Shown: positions 54,077-63,354 of the stretch, piece by piece
How positions within the stretch are numbered: position 1 is the first letter of the stretch
How the letters are laid out: each line of letters begins with the position of its first letter
DNA from: Anaerovibrio sp. JC8
GTDB taxonomy: Bacteria; Bacillota; Negativicutes; Selenomonadales; Selenomonadaceae
Direction of reading: 5' to 3'
DNA length: 64,000 bases
NCBI RefSeq assembly: GCF_002100115.1
Contig: NZ_ANBM01000001.1
Span: 62,001 to 126,000, forward strand
Notes under the pieces: generated by a model
The model's database searches: none
Seen by the model: only the letters and a program-made list of their open reading frames with translations
Told to the model about the DNA's origin: nothing
Translations under genes and position numbers: made by a program

Positions 54077-56581
54077 TTATTCCACGCCTCTGAAGTAATG
54101 GCCACGGGTAATATTGTCCCCTTCCAGGGCCTGAACCTCAGCCTTTTCCATTTCACTGAGCTCCCCATCATAGGCCATATACTTTTTGTAATTGGCAATG
54201 GTTTTCTTTAATTCATGGGCCTGCATAAAACGGGCCTCAATTCTCAGCTGACTGATACCCATGGCCCCAAATTTCATGGCATGGGGCAGCATGCTAAGCC
54301 GGTTGCCGTTCAATACGTGCATGTGGCAATACTGATCCATTACCAGCGGGAATTTTACATCCTTGCGGTCCTTCAAAAAGAACTGCCGGCCACTGTTGAC
54401 ACAAGGGGCACTGCACTGACCTGTGTGAAGGCCTCCAATAAAGCTGCCGGTGGCACAGTACTCCGATACCATCAGCTCCATATTGCCATCCACAATGCAG
54501 GACAATGGCATATCTGTTTCCTTGGCCAGCTTTTCCACCTGAGCCAGCGTAAGCTCCGGTGACAGGGTAACAGCCTCAACTCCCAGCTCCTGTAAATGCT
54601 GGAGAGTCTTGAAATTATACGTAATCAAGGAATAATCAGCGTGAACCGGTATATCGGTTAATTCCTTAACCGCCGCCAAGGTGCCTATATTATGTACATT
54701 TATGGCATCCGGCTTGTAGGAAGCCACTGTCTTTAGCCAGGTATGGAAGCCGTTCAGCTCATTATCACGGATAATCCGCGGGGTATTAAGGGCAATCCTG
54801 GCCCCAGCCTTGTGAGCCATGTACACTGCCTTTTCGTACTGCATTGGGATAATGGCCTCATGGTGATATGATTCACCGCCAAATACCACCCAGTCAGCTC
54901 CCGCTGACAGGGCACTCTGCAACAGCTCCATACTGTCAACTACTGCGGTTATTCCCGACTGTACCCGCCGTTTTGTCTTGGTTTTAACCAGAGCCGTATT
55001 GTTTTCAGGCACCGGCTTCACCTGGAACTTGGCCAGACGCTGCTGCTCCAGCTGTTCCACGGCCTGGCGCCGGGCCTCATTTATTTCACTGACCGGCACC
55101 ATCACATTGCCGCTGATTTTACAATCTAACTGTCGTAATTCAAAAATGGAGGTTCCAAGACGGGACACCTGTTTATGTACAGTTTCCTCACTTAGTGGCC
55201 GCTTAATGGCCTCCTGACCAATAAACTCCGTCCTGCCCTCACCTTTATTGCCATCAGCATCAGTCATGGCAATAACCAGCGGTTCTCCCACTGCGGCCAT
55301 AACCTCTACATCCACTACCACCCGACGTACCGGGGCACCTGTGTTATAAAAGCCCTTGGCCCATTCCATAAGAGGTGCGTCATAAACCTTAAAGGCCCTG
55401 TCATGCTCAAAAACACGGCCCTCCACCGGGAAGCTGACTACAGCTCCCACTGGTGCCTGTTCCACCGGAACCAGATTGCGGTTTTTGCCGCCCTTGACAA
55501 TATGCAGATCTTTCACAGTGGCGGTCACACGGCCTCCGACCTTGACCCAGAAATCCACCTGGTCTCCCACAGACAGGCTGTCCGCCAGCTTCATTGTCAC
55601 CATGCCAGTGCTGCTGTCGTACTCCATTACCCGGCCCAGCATAATGCCACGATTGTTTGGCCGACGGTCACTCATCATTTCACGGCCCTGCTTCTTCTCC
55701 AGGAAGGCCGTAGTGAAATCACGGTTAAAGACCTGGGCCAAATCGTGGCGGTTCTTGTCGGTCACCTGGAATTTTCCGGCATAATGGCTGTCAATCACCT
55801 GACGGTAATTGTTCACCACGATCCCCACATATTCAGGCCGCTTCATGCGACCCTCAATTTTTAGGGAAGCCACCCCCGCATCAATAAGCTGGGGAATCAA
55901 ATCAATGGTGTTCATATCCCTTGGACTAAGGAGATACTTTCCGGCAGAATCCTTAAGCATATCATTGTCATGCTCGTCCACCAACGTATACGGCAGACGG
56001 CAAGGCTGAGCACAACGGCCCCGGTTTCCGGACCGGCCCCCAATCATACTGCTCATGAGGCACTGGCCTGAATAGCAGACACACAAAGCACCGTGGACAA
56101 ACACCTCTATCTCCACGTCACAGTTATCAATTATGTGCTTGATGGTAGCAAGGGATACCTCCCTGGACAGCACCACCCGGGTAAAGCCCAGCTTCTGGAG
56201 AGCCAACACGCCATCCAAGTTGTGAACTGTCATCTGGGTGCTGGCATGTAAAGGCATATCCGGAACTATCTCCCGGGCCAGCTTGGCCACACCCAAATCC
56301 TGCACCAATATGGCATCGGCCCCGGCCTCATAGAGAAAGCGGAGATAATCCGCCAAGGCCGGCAGCTCCTCATCATCTACAATAGTATTTACCGTTACAT
56401 TTATAAGAACATTGCGCAAATGGGCAATGCGGATGGCTTCCCGCATCCCCTCTTCGTCAAAATTACTTGCATAGGCCCTGGCCCCGAACATATTGCCAGC
56501 CAGATAAATGGCATTGGCGCCACTTTCAATTGCAGCAATGAGTGCTTCCTTGCTGCCGGCTGGTGCCAACAATTCAACCAT
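54077..56581 (-). CDS. Peptidase U32 family protein, long form
   Basis: An 834-residue protein of the U32/DUF3656 family. The N-terminal U32 domain (about 1-330) has ELLAPAGSKEALIAAI, FVHGALCVCYSGQCLMSSMI and GGRSGNRGRCAQPCRLPY with its cysteines. A DUF3656-like middle part follows, and a second U32-like unit (about 560-800) carries YCATGSFIGG and TGQCSAPC. RlhA/TrhP relatives hydroxylate 23S rRNA or tRNA; that activity is an inference here. GGAGGAGG precedes the ATG at 56581. Confidence 0.88.
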   Translation of the reverse strand: MVELLAPAGSKEALIAAIESGANAIYLAGNMFGARAYASNFDEEGMREAIRIAHLRNVLINVTVNTIVDDEELPALADYLRFLYEAGADAILVQDLGVAKLAREIVPDMPLHASTQMTVHNLDGVLALQKLGFTRVVLSREVSLATIKHIIDNCDVEIEVFVHGALCVCYSGQCLMSSMIGGRSGNRGRCAQPCRLPYTLVDEHDNDMLKDSAGKYLLSPRDMNTIDLIPQLIDAGVASLKIEGRMKRPEYVGIVVNNYRQVIDSHYAGKFQVTDKNRHDLAQVFNRDFTTAFLEKKQGREMMSDRRPNNRGIMLGRVMEYDSSTGMVTMKLADSLSVGDQVDFWVKVGGRVTATVKDLHIVKGGKNRNLVPVEQAPVGAVVSFPVEGRVFEHDRAFKVYDAPLMEWAKGFYNTGAPVRRVVVDVEVMAAVGEPLVIAMTDADGNKGEGRTEFIGQEAIKRPLSEETVHKQVSRLGTSIFELRQLDCKISGNVMVPVSEINEARRQAVEQLEQQRLAKFQVKPVPENNTALVKTKTKRRVQSGITAVVDSMELLQSALSAGADWVVFGGESYHHEAIIPMQYEKAVYMAHKAGARIALNTPRIIRDNELNGFHTWLKTVASYKPDAINVHNIGTLAAVKELTDIPVHADYSLITYNFKTLQHLQELGVEAVTLSPELTLAQVEKLAKETDMPLSCIVDGNMELMVSEYCATGSFIGGLHTGQCSAPCVNSGRQFFLKDRKDVKFPLVMDQYCHMHVLNGNRLSMLPHAMKFGAMGISQLRIEARFMQAHELKKTIANYKKYMAYDGELSEMEKAEVQALEGDNITRGHYFRGVE

Positions 56582-56698
56582 GTCTGCCTCCTCCAAATCT
56601 ATCTAAAAACAATTTATCGCATAAAAATCACATCATATCATTATAACGCCATTGTTCAAATTTTGCTACAAGCAAAATACACCTCATTATTATCCAAT

Positions 56699-56737
56699 CA
56701 AAAAGACCTGCCATGGAATATCCACCGCAGGCCTCGC
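56699..56737 (-). terminator. Intrinsic terminator of the cobI-like gene
   Basis: Imperfect stem AGGCCTGC..GTGGA / TCCATGGCAGGTCT followed by TTTTTGATTG on the minus strand, 12 bases after the stop. Confidence 0.75.
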
Positions 56738-56748
56738 CTTAATCTTAT

Positions 56749-57450
56749 TTACTTATCACGTCTTGTCAAAATTGTAGACAAATAATTCAGCTTCTTGTCC
56801 TTATTGGCAGCCACATCATCGATGATTTCCTCATCCGGCAGGCCGCAGCGGCTTACCAGTGTAGCATTATTCAGCATAGAGGCCTCATCCAGATTATCCA
56901 CCACCTGGGCAAAATTCTTGTACACCTTCATGATAACTGCATTATCGCAGGTAGCCAGAGCCTTCTTCAGCTTTTCCTCAGATACTGTGGCCGGGATAAT
57001 GCTCAGAATGTCATCCCCCTCCACAATGGAGCGTCCCAAATAGCTGGCAATGGCACAGAAGGCCGGAATACCAGGAATAGTCTCAATATCCGCCCCGGCA
57101 GCCTTCAGCCGGTTATATACATAAATATAAGTGCTGTAGAACATCGGATCTCCCAGGGTCAGGAACACCACCTGCTTGCCGGCCTCCAGCATAGCCATAA
57201 TTTCTTCCTTGTTCTTGTCCCAGGCACTGGTATCCTCAGAAAAGCCCTTTACCATAGGATAAATCTGATAAACTATTTCCGTATTTTCACCAATGTAGCA
57301 ACGGGCAATATCCAGCGCTACACTGCCTTCCTTTTTCTCCGTTCTTGGAGCAATAATAACATCCGCACTCTTTATGGCATTAACTGCCTTTACTGTCAAT
57401 AGCTCAGAATCCCCGGGACCTACGCCTACACCGAACACTTTACCCTTCAT
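56749..57450 (-). CDS. cobI: Precorrin-2/cobalt-factor-2 C20-methyltransferase
   Basis: A 233-residue SAM-dependent tetrapyrrole methylase of the CobI/CbiL type in corrin ring synthesis. It opens with GKVFGVGVGPGDSELLTVKA, the family's glycine-rich motif, and has VVFLTLGDPMFYSTYIYVY and ETIPGIPAFCAIASYLG. The neighbours are unrelated to cobalamin, and no B12 riboswitch was seen upstream. An isolated copy suggests a scattered pathway or a remnant; the anaerobic (CbiL) role is likely. Confidence 0.88.
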   Translation of the reverse strand: MKGKVFGVGVGPGDSELLTVKAVNAIKSADVIIAPRTEKKEGSVALDIARCYIGENTEIVYQIYPMVKGFSEDTSAWDKNKEEIMAMLEAGKQVVFLTLGDPMFYSTYIYVYNRLKAAGADIETIPGIPAFCAIASYLGRSIVEGDDILSIIPATVSEEKLKKALATCDNAVIMKVYKNFAQVVDNLDEASMLNNATLVSRCGLPDEEIIDDVAANKDKKLNYLSTILTRRDK

Positions 57451-57545
57451 GTATTTGTCACTCCTTAATGCAATATCATTCTTTTTTCATCTTTGCATAG
57501 TATATTATGCCTAGTATTTATCGTTAATATAATAACACAAAATAC

Positions 57546-57584
57546 TTTACAAGTAAGATTTTTTTCTTTAAATTAAACTTGTAA
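57546..57584 (+). promoter_or_regulatory. Promoter with flanking inverted repeat before the FTR-like gene
   Basis: TTTACA (57546-57551) and TAAATT (57569-57574) are 17 bases apart. An inverted repeat TTACAAGT (57547-57554) / ACTTGTAA (57577-57584) straddles them, with centres 30 bases apart, about three helical turns. The second arm covers the expected start of transcription. This looks like an operator but the regulator is unknown. Confidence 0.45.
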
Positions 57585-57611
57585 GGCAAAGATTTTGGGG
57601 AGGTGACCATT

Positions 57612-57815
57612 ATGAAAATAACCTTAAACGAAAATGCTGATGTGGTGGCCACCGTAAAGGCAGGATTGGAAAAAACCGGTGGATATTGCCCATGCCGTGT
57701 GGAAAAGACTGAAGACACCAAATGCATGTGCAAGGAATTTCGGGACCAGATCAAGGATCCGGATTACGAGGGCTATTGCCACTGTATGCTTTATTTCAAA
57801 TCATTACAGGATTAA
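57612..57815 (+). CDS. Small ferredoxin:thioredoxin reductase catalytic-subunit-like protein
   Basis: A 67-residue protein with six cysteines in three CxC motifs: C26-P-C28, C38-M-C40 and C56-H-C58. This is the order CPC/CPC/CHC of the ferredoxin:thioredoxin reductase catalytic chain, which holds a [4Fe-4S] cluster and a redox disulfide. Spacings are 9 and 15 residues instead of the plant/cyanobacterial 16 and 8, so it is a divergent or minimal form. The ATG at 57612 follows GGGAGGTG. The thioredoxin gene is 38 bases downstream. Confidence 0.8.
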   Translation: MKITLNENADVVATVKAGLEKTGGYCPCRVEKTEDTKCMCKEFRDQIKDPDYEGYCHCMLYFKSLQD

Positions 57816-57853
57816 ATTTAACACTTAATATAAACGTAAAAGGAGGAACCGAT

Positions 57854-58168
57854 ATGGCAGAAGTAACAGTTACCAAGGAAAATTTCCAGCAGGAGGTTTT
57901 GGAGTCTGATATTCCTGTTATTGTGGATTTTTGGGCAGAATGGTGCGGTCCATGCAAGATGATGGCCCCTATCCTGAAGGAAATCGCCGAAGAAAATGAG
58001 GGAACCATCAAGGTTGCCAAAATCAATGTAGATGAAGAATCTTACCTGTCATCCCAGTATGGCATCGTCAGCATCCCAAGCCTATACTTTTTTAAAAACG
58101 GCAAGGTCGTAAATCAGTACATTGGCTACGTGCAAAAGGACTTCGTATTGAAGCTGCTTAACGAATAA
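57854..58168 (+). CDS. trxA: Thioredoxin
   Basis: A 104-residue thioredoxin with the active site WAEWCGPCKMM near residue 31, the cis-proline in VSIPSLYFFKNG and a normal fold length. AAAGGAGG precedes the ATG at 57854. It follows the FTR-like gene in one operon, with no NADPH-thioredoxin reductase nearby, which suggests reduction from ferredoxin. Confidence 0.95.
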   Translation: MAEVTVTKENFQQEVLESDIPVIVDFWAEWCGPCKMMAPILKEIAEENEGTIKVAKINVDEESYLSSQYGIVSIPSLYFFKNGKVVNQYIGYVQKDFVLKLLNE

Positions 58169-58180
58169 AACAAGACACTT

Positions 58181-58222
58181 AAAAAACGCTATTATGGGCC
58201 ACAGCCAATAATAGCGTTTTTC
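58181..58222. terminator. Bidirectional intrinsic terminator
   Basis: Stem AAAACGCTATTAT/ATAATAGCGTTTT with an inner GGC/GCC, followed by TTTTTCTT on plus and TTTTTTAAG on minus. It lies between the convergent trxA and deoD genes. Confidence 0.9.
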
Positions 58223-58230
58223 TTATGCTA

Positions 58231-58944
58231 TCAAACCTTGGTCTGAATAATGGTTTCCAGGGCAATTTTAACCATGTCGTTAAAATTGGTTTGACGCTCA
58301 TCTGCCGGAACAGCTTCCTTGGTAAGCAGGTGGTCACTGGCAGTAAAGATTCCCAGGCTCTGTACCCGATACTGTGCCGCCAGAAGATACAGGGCAGCGG
58401 TTTCCATTTCTACCGCCAAAATCCCGTAGCGACGGAGCTTGTCATTATCAATATCGTCATCATAGAAGCGGTCAACCGTAACAATATTGCCCACCTTGGT
58501 TGGAATATTCAAGCTCTTGCCGACTTCCATAGCCTTGGTCATGAGCTCGTAATCCGCCAATGGGGCGAAATTTATGTTGGGACCAAAAATGTTACGGATT
58601 ATGGAGGAATCTGTAGTAGTTCCCTGAGCAATTATAATATCACGAAGATTGATATTCTCATGCATTGCACCGCAGGTACCCACCCGAATCAGCTTTCTGG
58701 CACCATATTCCCTAATAAGCTCAGTAACATAAATTGAGATAGAAGGAATACCCATACCAGTACCCTGTACTGATACAGGCACACCCTTATAGGTTCCCGT
58801 ATAGCCAAAAGCTCCACGAATCTCATTATAACACTTGGCATCCTCCAGGAAATTCTCCGCAATATGCTTGGCACGGAGAGGGTCACCTGGCAGCAAAACT
58901 CTCTTGGCTATTTCACCTGAATGTGCTCCAATATGTAAACTCAT
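58231..58944 (-). CDS. deoD: Purine-nucleoside phosphorylase, DeoD type
   Basis: Phosphorolysis of purine (deoxy)nucleosides for salvage. The 237-residue hexameric-type enzyme starts MSLHIGAHSGEIAKRVLLPG and has GTGMGIPSISIYVTELI, RVGTCGAMHENINLRDIIIA and the EMETAALY ribose-binding motif. DHLLTKE carries the catalytic-site aspartate region. It stands alone with a shared bidirectional terminator. Confidence 0.95.
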   Translation of the reverse strand: MSLHIGAHSGEIAKRVLLPGDPLRAKHIAENFLEDAKCYNEIRGAFGYTGTYKGVPVSVQGTGMGIPSISIYVTELIREYGARKLIRVGTCGAMHENINLRDIIIAQGTTTDSSIIRNIFGPNINFAPLADYELMTKAMEVGKSLNIPTKVGNIVTVDRFYDDDIDNDKLRRYGILAVEMETAALYLLAAQYRVQSLGIFTASDHLLTKEAVPADERQTNFNDMVKIALETIIQTKV

Positions 58945-58985
58945 CTGAAAAGTTCTCCCCTTTCATTTTCCTTTTACTGAATTAA

Positions 58986-59633
58986 TTATACCACTATCTC
59001 ATCATGACTTTTTACAATTTTATCCGCCCCGGATAAATCCTGGGCACCGGAATTTGGATTGCTGTAGCCAATACAGTGCATCCCAGCCGCTCTGGCCGCC
59101 GTTACCCCGGCAAAGGCATCCTCAATGACAGTGCAGTTTTCCGGCTTTACTCCCAGCTTTTCTGCCACTGTAAGGAAAATCAACGGGTCAGGCTTGCTGC
59201 GTGGTAAGTCATCCCCACTGACCACAGCTTTAAAGTAATCCCACAAATTAAACCGCCCCAGCACCAGCTCAATCATTTCCATGGTGGAGGAAGATCCCAG
59301 ACCAATGATATACCCAGCCGCCTTTATACGTTCCAGCAGCTCCCGTACCCCCGGGATAGCAGTAATGGTTTCATCCTCCATAAGCATTTTCTTATAGAGT
59401 ACATGCTTACGTCGGGCCAGCTCCTGCCAGGAAACGGGACACTGGGGATTCTCTTGCACCATGGTTCCATAAAAATCCTTGCTGCTGCGGCCCACAAAGG
59501 TAGCCAGACGCTCATCAGTAATGCTGATACCACACTCGGCCAGCACCTGTTTTTTTGCTCTGGCATGTATGGGCTCACTATCATAGATAACGCCATCCAT
59601 ATCGAAAATAAATGCCTGTTGCTCTCTATCCAT
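58986..59633 (-). CDS. HAD superfamily hydrolase, beta-phosphoglucomutase-like
   Basis: A 215-residue HAD phosphatase. Motif I is FIFDMDGVIYDSEP with the nucleophile Asp and the general acid two residues later, motif II is GLGSSST, motif III lysine lies in LPRSKPDPLIF and motif IV in VIEDAFAGVTAARAAGM. The four-helix cap and these motifs fit sugar-phosphate phosphatases or beta-phosphoglucomutase. Substrate unknown. The start at 59633 fits the family; the ribosome-binding site is not ideal. Confidence 0.85.
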   Translation of the reverse strand: MDREQQAFIFDMDGVIYDSEPIHARAKKQVLAECGISITDERLATFVGRSSKDFYGTMVQENPQCPVSWQELARRKHVLYKKMLMEDETITAIPGVRELLERIKAAGYIIGLGSSSTMEMIELVLGRFNLWDYFKAVVSGDDLPRSKPDPLIFLTVAEKLGVKPENCTVIEDAFAGVTAARAAGMHCIGYSNPNSGAQDLSGADKIVKSHDEIVV

Positions 59634-59676
59634 TCTAATCCATCGGCTCCTACAGTTAATTACTCTAAAAGTATAA

Positions 59677-59716
59677 CAAAAGGCTGTGCCAAAAGACAAG
59701 ACCTTCAGCACAGCCC
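59677..59716 (-). terminator. Intrinsic terminator of the hydrogenase operon
   Basis: Stem GGCTGTGC/GCACAGCC (59708-59715 with 59682-59689) and an 18-base loop, followed by TTTTGTTAT on the minus strand; 40 bases after the hybB-like stop. Confidence 0.8.
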
Positions 59717-59756
59717 ATTTTTAATACACACACCTTATGTTGTTGAACAGCTCCTA

Positions 59757-60962
59757 TTAGCGGCGCTTGGTACGAAGCAGAGTCCAGATAAGGTTCTTGA
59801 TGTCCTTATCCTTATCAATTTTAACCTGAACAGCCCGCTCATTGCCCAAGATGTTGAAGTTCTCAACCAGGAAGCAATAAATCAGCACGCCCAAAGAAAT
59901 CAGACCAACACTGACAACAATTTCGCCAATGCCTGGGAAGTAAGAGCCGGATTCATACATGGAGGTAAATACGCAGTTCAGACGATTAAGGATAACACCC
60001 AGAACCGTGAGAACAGCATAGGTCAGCAATCCCGCCTTCTTCTTGCTTAACGGACTGATGATGATAACTATCGGGATAATGATGCCAAAGAGCATTTCCA
60101 CGCAGTACATATTGCTCTGGAGAGTGCCCTGGAAAACATAACCCCACTCATGCTTTTCAAAGAGGTCATAGAGCTTCAGCAGGAGATAAGCACCCATTAT
60201 GCTGGCACCGATTCTGGTCAGCTTCAGCATAATTCTGTGAGGAATCTCATGACCATAAGCGGTCTTGGCCAAAGTGGTCTCTATACAAACCATAGCCGAA
60301 CCGATAAAGAAGGAGGACATGAGGAAGTACAGTGGCAGGAACTCACTCCACCACAATGGGAACATTCTCTCCCTCATAATAAGGAACAAGCCACCCAGTG
60401 AAGACTGATGCATTACCGGGAATATTAAGCCAATAACGACCAGAACCGGAATAGCCTTCACAATATAACGATGCAGCTTCTGTCGCAGAATACGCTCCGT
60501 TATTATCTCAAAAAATTCGAGGCTTAAAACTGTAGTATAAATGGAAATACACCAGAATACCTCAAAGAGTACCGAGGTATAGCCCCAGGATACGAATGGA
60601 CGCCAGAAGTTAAACCACTGACCTATATCCAGGAACAAGCCGGCCATAACCAAAATATAACCCAGCAATGATGTAAGCAGGGCGCCGCGGGCCACTATCG
60701 TAAAGTCCTTATAGCGGAACATACTCACCAGCAGGGCTGTGGAGTAGCCACCACCGGCAAGGGCAACGCCGCACATTACATCAAAGGCAATCCACATGCC
60801 CCAAGGAGTCTCATCTGTCAGATTGGTTACATACTGGAAACCTGTCAGAAGCCTCAGGACAACTGCGACTACCATCAAAGCAACTAAACCTGTAAGAACA
60901 AAGCGGACTGGCGTTATGGTAAAGTCCCATCCTAAAATTCTAAAACACTTATATACCTTCAT
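59757..60962 (-). CDS. HybB/NrfD-type integral membrane subunit of the hydrogenase
   Basis: A 401-residue protein of the polysulfide reductase NrfD family with about ten membrane helices. It carries ETPWGMWIAFDVMCGVALAG and GGYSTALLVSMF near the N terminus and MHQSSLGGLFLIM in the middle, close to HybB. Such subunits exchange electrons with the quinone pool without haem. It starts two bases after the ferredoxin subunit gene. With HydA and the HybA-like subunit it probably forms a membrane-bound H2:menaquinone oxidoreductase. Confidence 0.88.
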   Translation of the reverse strand: MKVYKCFRILGWDFTITPVRFVLTGLVALMVVAVVLRLLTGFQYVTNLTDETPWGMWIAFDVMCGVALAGGGYSTALLVSMFRYKDFTIVARGALLTSLLGYILVMAGLFLDIGQWFNFWRPFVSWGYTSVLFEVFWCISIYTTVLSLEFFEIITERILRQKLHRYIVKAIPVLVVIGLIFPVMHQSSLGGLFLIMRERMFPLWWSEFLPLYFLMSSFFIGSAMVCIETTLAKTAYGHEIPHRIMLKLTRIGASIMGAYLLLKLYDLFEKHEWGYVFQGTLQSNMYCVEMLFGIIIPIVIIISPLSKKKAGLLTYAVLTVLGVILNRLNCVFTSMYESGSYFPGIGEIVVSVGLISLGVLIYCFLVENFNILGNERAVQVKIDKDKDIKNLIWTLLRTKRR

Positions 60963-60964
60963 GG

Positions 60965-61750
60965 TCAGCCCTCCTTATCCTGATCGTCATCATACGGGGA
61001 CTTATTATTTTTTTCCACCCGATGATTGTAATAAGCGAGGCCCGCCAAGAACAATGCCCAGCATGCCGCCAGGCCAGGTACCTTGGAGAGATAGCTCTCG
61101 GTGTAGCTGGTAACAGGCACGTTGCTGACTTCCTTGAAGCCCAAGTCCTCAAACGGAACATCGGAAATGTAAAGCCACTCTGCACCGCCTACCTCATGCT
61201 CACCATATACTTGATTGATATAACGGGCATCAGAATTAATAATCTCATGCGCCTTTTTAATCAGCTCATCCCTGTCACCGGACATAAGGGCACCGGTGGT
61301 GCAGGCCGATACGCAGGCCGGGGCGTCACCCTTGGCCACCCGTTCAGAGCACATCTGGCATTTTGATACCTGTGGGAACTGTTCATTCCACTGATATTTT
61401 GGAATGGAATATGGACAGGCCACAAGGCAGTAACGACAGCCTACACAGAGATCAGGATAATAAACTACTGCTCCCGTCTTTTCATCCTTCTGAATAGCCT
61501 TGGAGAAGCAGGCTGATGCACAGGCAGGCTCCTTGCAGTGGAGGCACTGCTTCTTTACAAATCTCAGCTTGTCCTCATTGCCGCCGTGGAACTCCTGAAT
61601 AACGGTCCAACGGTTGTCATCCAGGTCCACATTACCATCTTCCTTAATATTTCTAGGCTTTGCCTTGAAATTCAGATTATTGTATCGCTTGCAGGCTACA
61701 GTACAGCCCTCGCAGCCAATGCATTTTGTAATATCTACTAATACAGCCAT
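60965..61750 (-). CDS. HybA-like four-cluster ferredoxin subunit
   Basis: A 261-residue electron-transfer protein with four [4Fe-4S] motifs: C10-x2-C13-x2-C16-x3-C20; CLHCKEPACASAC; CVGCRYCLVACPYSIP; and CQMCSERVAKGDAPACVSAC. A C-terminal membrane helix (GLAACWALFLAGLAYY, near 228-243) anchors it. Unlike E. coli HybA it has no Tat signal (starts MAVLVDITKCIGC), so it would have to be exported together with HydA or stay inside. It starts 15 bases after hydA. Confidence 0.88.
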   Translation of the reverse strand: MAVLVDITKCIGCEGCTVACKRYNNLNFKAKPRNIKEDGNVDLDDNRWTVIQEFHGGNEDKLRFVKKQCLHCKEPACASACFSKAIQKDEKTGAVVYYPDLCVGCRYCLVACPYSIPKYQWNEQFPQVSKCQMCSERVAKGDAPACVSACTTGALMSGDRDELIKKAHEIINSDARYINQVYGEHEVGGAEWLYISDVPFEDLGFKEVSNVPVTSYTESYLSKVPGLAACWALFLAGLAYYNHRVEKNNKSPYDDDQDKEG

Positions 61751-61765
61751 CTATACTCACCCCTC

Positions 61766-63256
61766 TCAATCAAACAACCGGCCGTGCCGATTGACAAAGG
61801 TTGTATGCAAGTATTTCTCAGCCTTTTCACTGAGAGGCTTGCCGAAGAAGTCCTTATAGACTGCCTGTATTTCTGCATTATCGTGGCTGCAACGCTTTGC
61901 GGAGCCTGTATCCTCCTTGTAAATAGCCTCGATACGCCGTTTCTTGGCTTCCACTGCATCCATGGTCTTTGGCTGACCGCCGCCACCAATGCAGCCACCA
62001 GGACAGGCCATAAATTCAATGAACTGCCACTTGCTGCTTCCAGCTGCCTTGATGCCATCAAGAAGCTGACGAACATTTTCCAGACCATGACAAACTGCAA
62101 TATTAACAGAGCCAACACCAGGAATACTTGCCGTAGCTTCCTTCACAGCCTGCATTCCACGAACCGGCTTCCAGTCCAGCAGGCCTGCCGGCGGATTGGA
62201 GCCAGTAGCCAAATAATAAGCGGTACGAACTGCCGCCTCAGTAACACCGCCGGTAGCACCGAAGATACGGCCTGCACCGGTGGATTCACCCATAACAGAA
62301 TCATAGTCCGACTCTGGTACAGTATTAAGGTCAATGCCCTTGTGCTTTAACAGAACCGCCAGCTCTCTGGTGGTCAGAACATAATCCATATCCCGCTGGT
62401 TGTCCACCTGAAGCTCCTCACGGGCCACCTCAAATTTCTTGGCGGTACAAGGCATAATGGACACATTCACAATGTTATCCGGATTAATTCCCATCTTCTG
62501 GGCGAAGAAGGACTTAATGGTAGCTCCCATCATATTCTGCGGAGATTTGCAGGTTGACAGGTTGTGCATCAGTTCCGGATAGAAATACTCACAGTATTTC
62601 ACCCAGCCCGGACAGCAGGAAGTGAGATGAGGAATCTCATCCTTCTTCTTGGTAAGACGATGCACAAACTCCGAGGCCTCTTCCATAATAGTGAGATCTG
62701 CGGCAAAGCAGGTATCAAATACAGAATCAAAGCCGGCAGCCTTTAATGCTCCTGCCATTTTCCTGCCCACACCAGTCCCCTGAGGCATACCAAACTCCTC
62801 ACCCAGGGAAACCTTGGTGGCTGGTGCAGTCTGCACCACTACATACTTGCTGTCATCATCCAGGGCATCCAAAACCTTACGGACATGACTCTTTTCCGTG
62901 ATGGCTCCGGATGGACACTGCATAACGCACTGGCCACAGCCAACACAGGCTATCTCCTGCTTTAATGGCAATGGGTAATTGCCGTATACCCCCATTACAT
63001 TTTTGCAGGCATCTACGCACTGGCCACACAAAATACACTTCTCATCATCACGCTCGATGGACGGATTGGCAGCGCTAATGGCCACGCGCCCCTTTAATTG
63101 TACAGGGAAATCGCCTTTCCCTTCATACTGGCTGGACACCCAGCCGTCGCCCCCGGAGGGTTTGCCCTTGCAACCGGCAGCCATTACCCCGAATCCCAGG
63201 ACGCCTGAGCCGGCCACAACCTTTAAAAACTTGCGCCGAGACATCTTGTTACTCAT
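61766..63256 (-). CDS. hydA: [FeFe] hydrogenase catalytic subunit with Tat signal
   Basis: A 496-residue group A [FeFe] hydrogenase. The N terminus MSNKMSRRKFLKVVAGSGV is a twin-arginine signal, with a lipobox-like MAAGC ending at C29. Two [4Fe-4S] motifs follow (C74/77/80/84 and C104/107/110/114), then the H-cluster motifs TSCCPGW (212-218), MPCTAKKFE (268-276) and EFMACPGGCIGGGGQP (413-428), and a C-terminal small-subunit domain (VYKDFFGKPLSEKAEKYLH). It leads the operon with the HybA- and HybB-like genes; hydF lies just upstream. Confidence 0.94.
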   Translation of the reverse strand: MSNKMSRRKFLKVVAGSGVLGFGVMAAGCKGKPSGGDGWVSSQYEGKGDFPVQLKGRVAISAANPSIERDDEKCILCGQCVDACKNVMGVYGNYPLPLKQEIACVGCGQCVMQCPSGAITEKSHVRKVLDALDDDSKYVVVQTAPATKVSLGEEFGMPQGTGVGRKMAGALKAAGFDSVFDTCFAADLTIMEEASEFVHRLTKKKDEIPHLTSCCPGWVKYCEYFYPELMHNLSTCKSPQNMMGATIKSFFAQKMGINPDNIVNVSIMPCTAKKFEVAREELQVDNQRDMDYVLTTRELAVLLKHKGIDLNTVPESDYDSVMGESTGAGRIFGATGGVTEAAVRTAYYLATGSNPPAGLLDWKPVRGMQAVKEATASIPGVGSVNIAVCHGLENVRQLLDGIKAAGSSKWQFIEFMACPGGCIGGGGQPKTMDAVEAKKRRIEAIYKEDTGSAKRCSHDNAEIQAVYKDFFGKPLSEKAEKYLHTTFVNRHGRLFD

Positions 63257-63354
63257 ACATATACTCCCCTAACGTCTACTACACAACACCATTTACACAA
63301 TTGACACAAAATTCGTACAATAATACCTATTTATTATTTTACCACGGATTAATA

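Noticed and set aside
57451-57602. Cobalamin riboswitch before the cobI-like gene
   Set aside because: The intergenic region is short, AT-rich and without the B12-box sequence.
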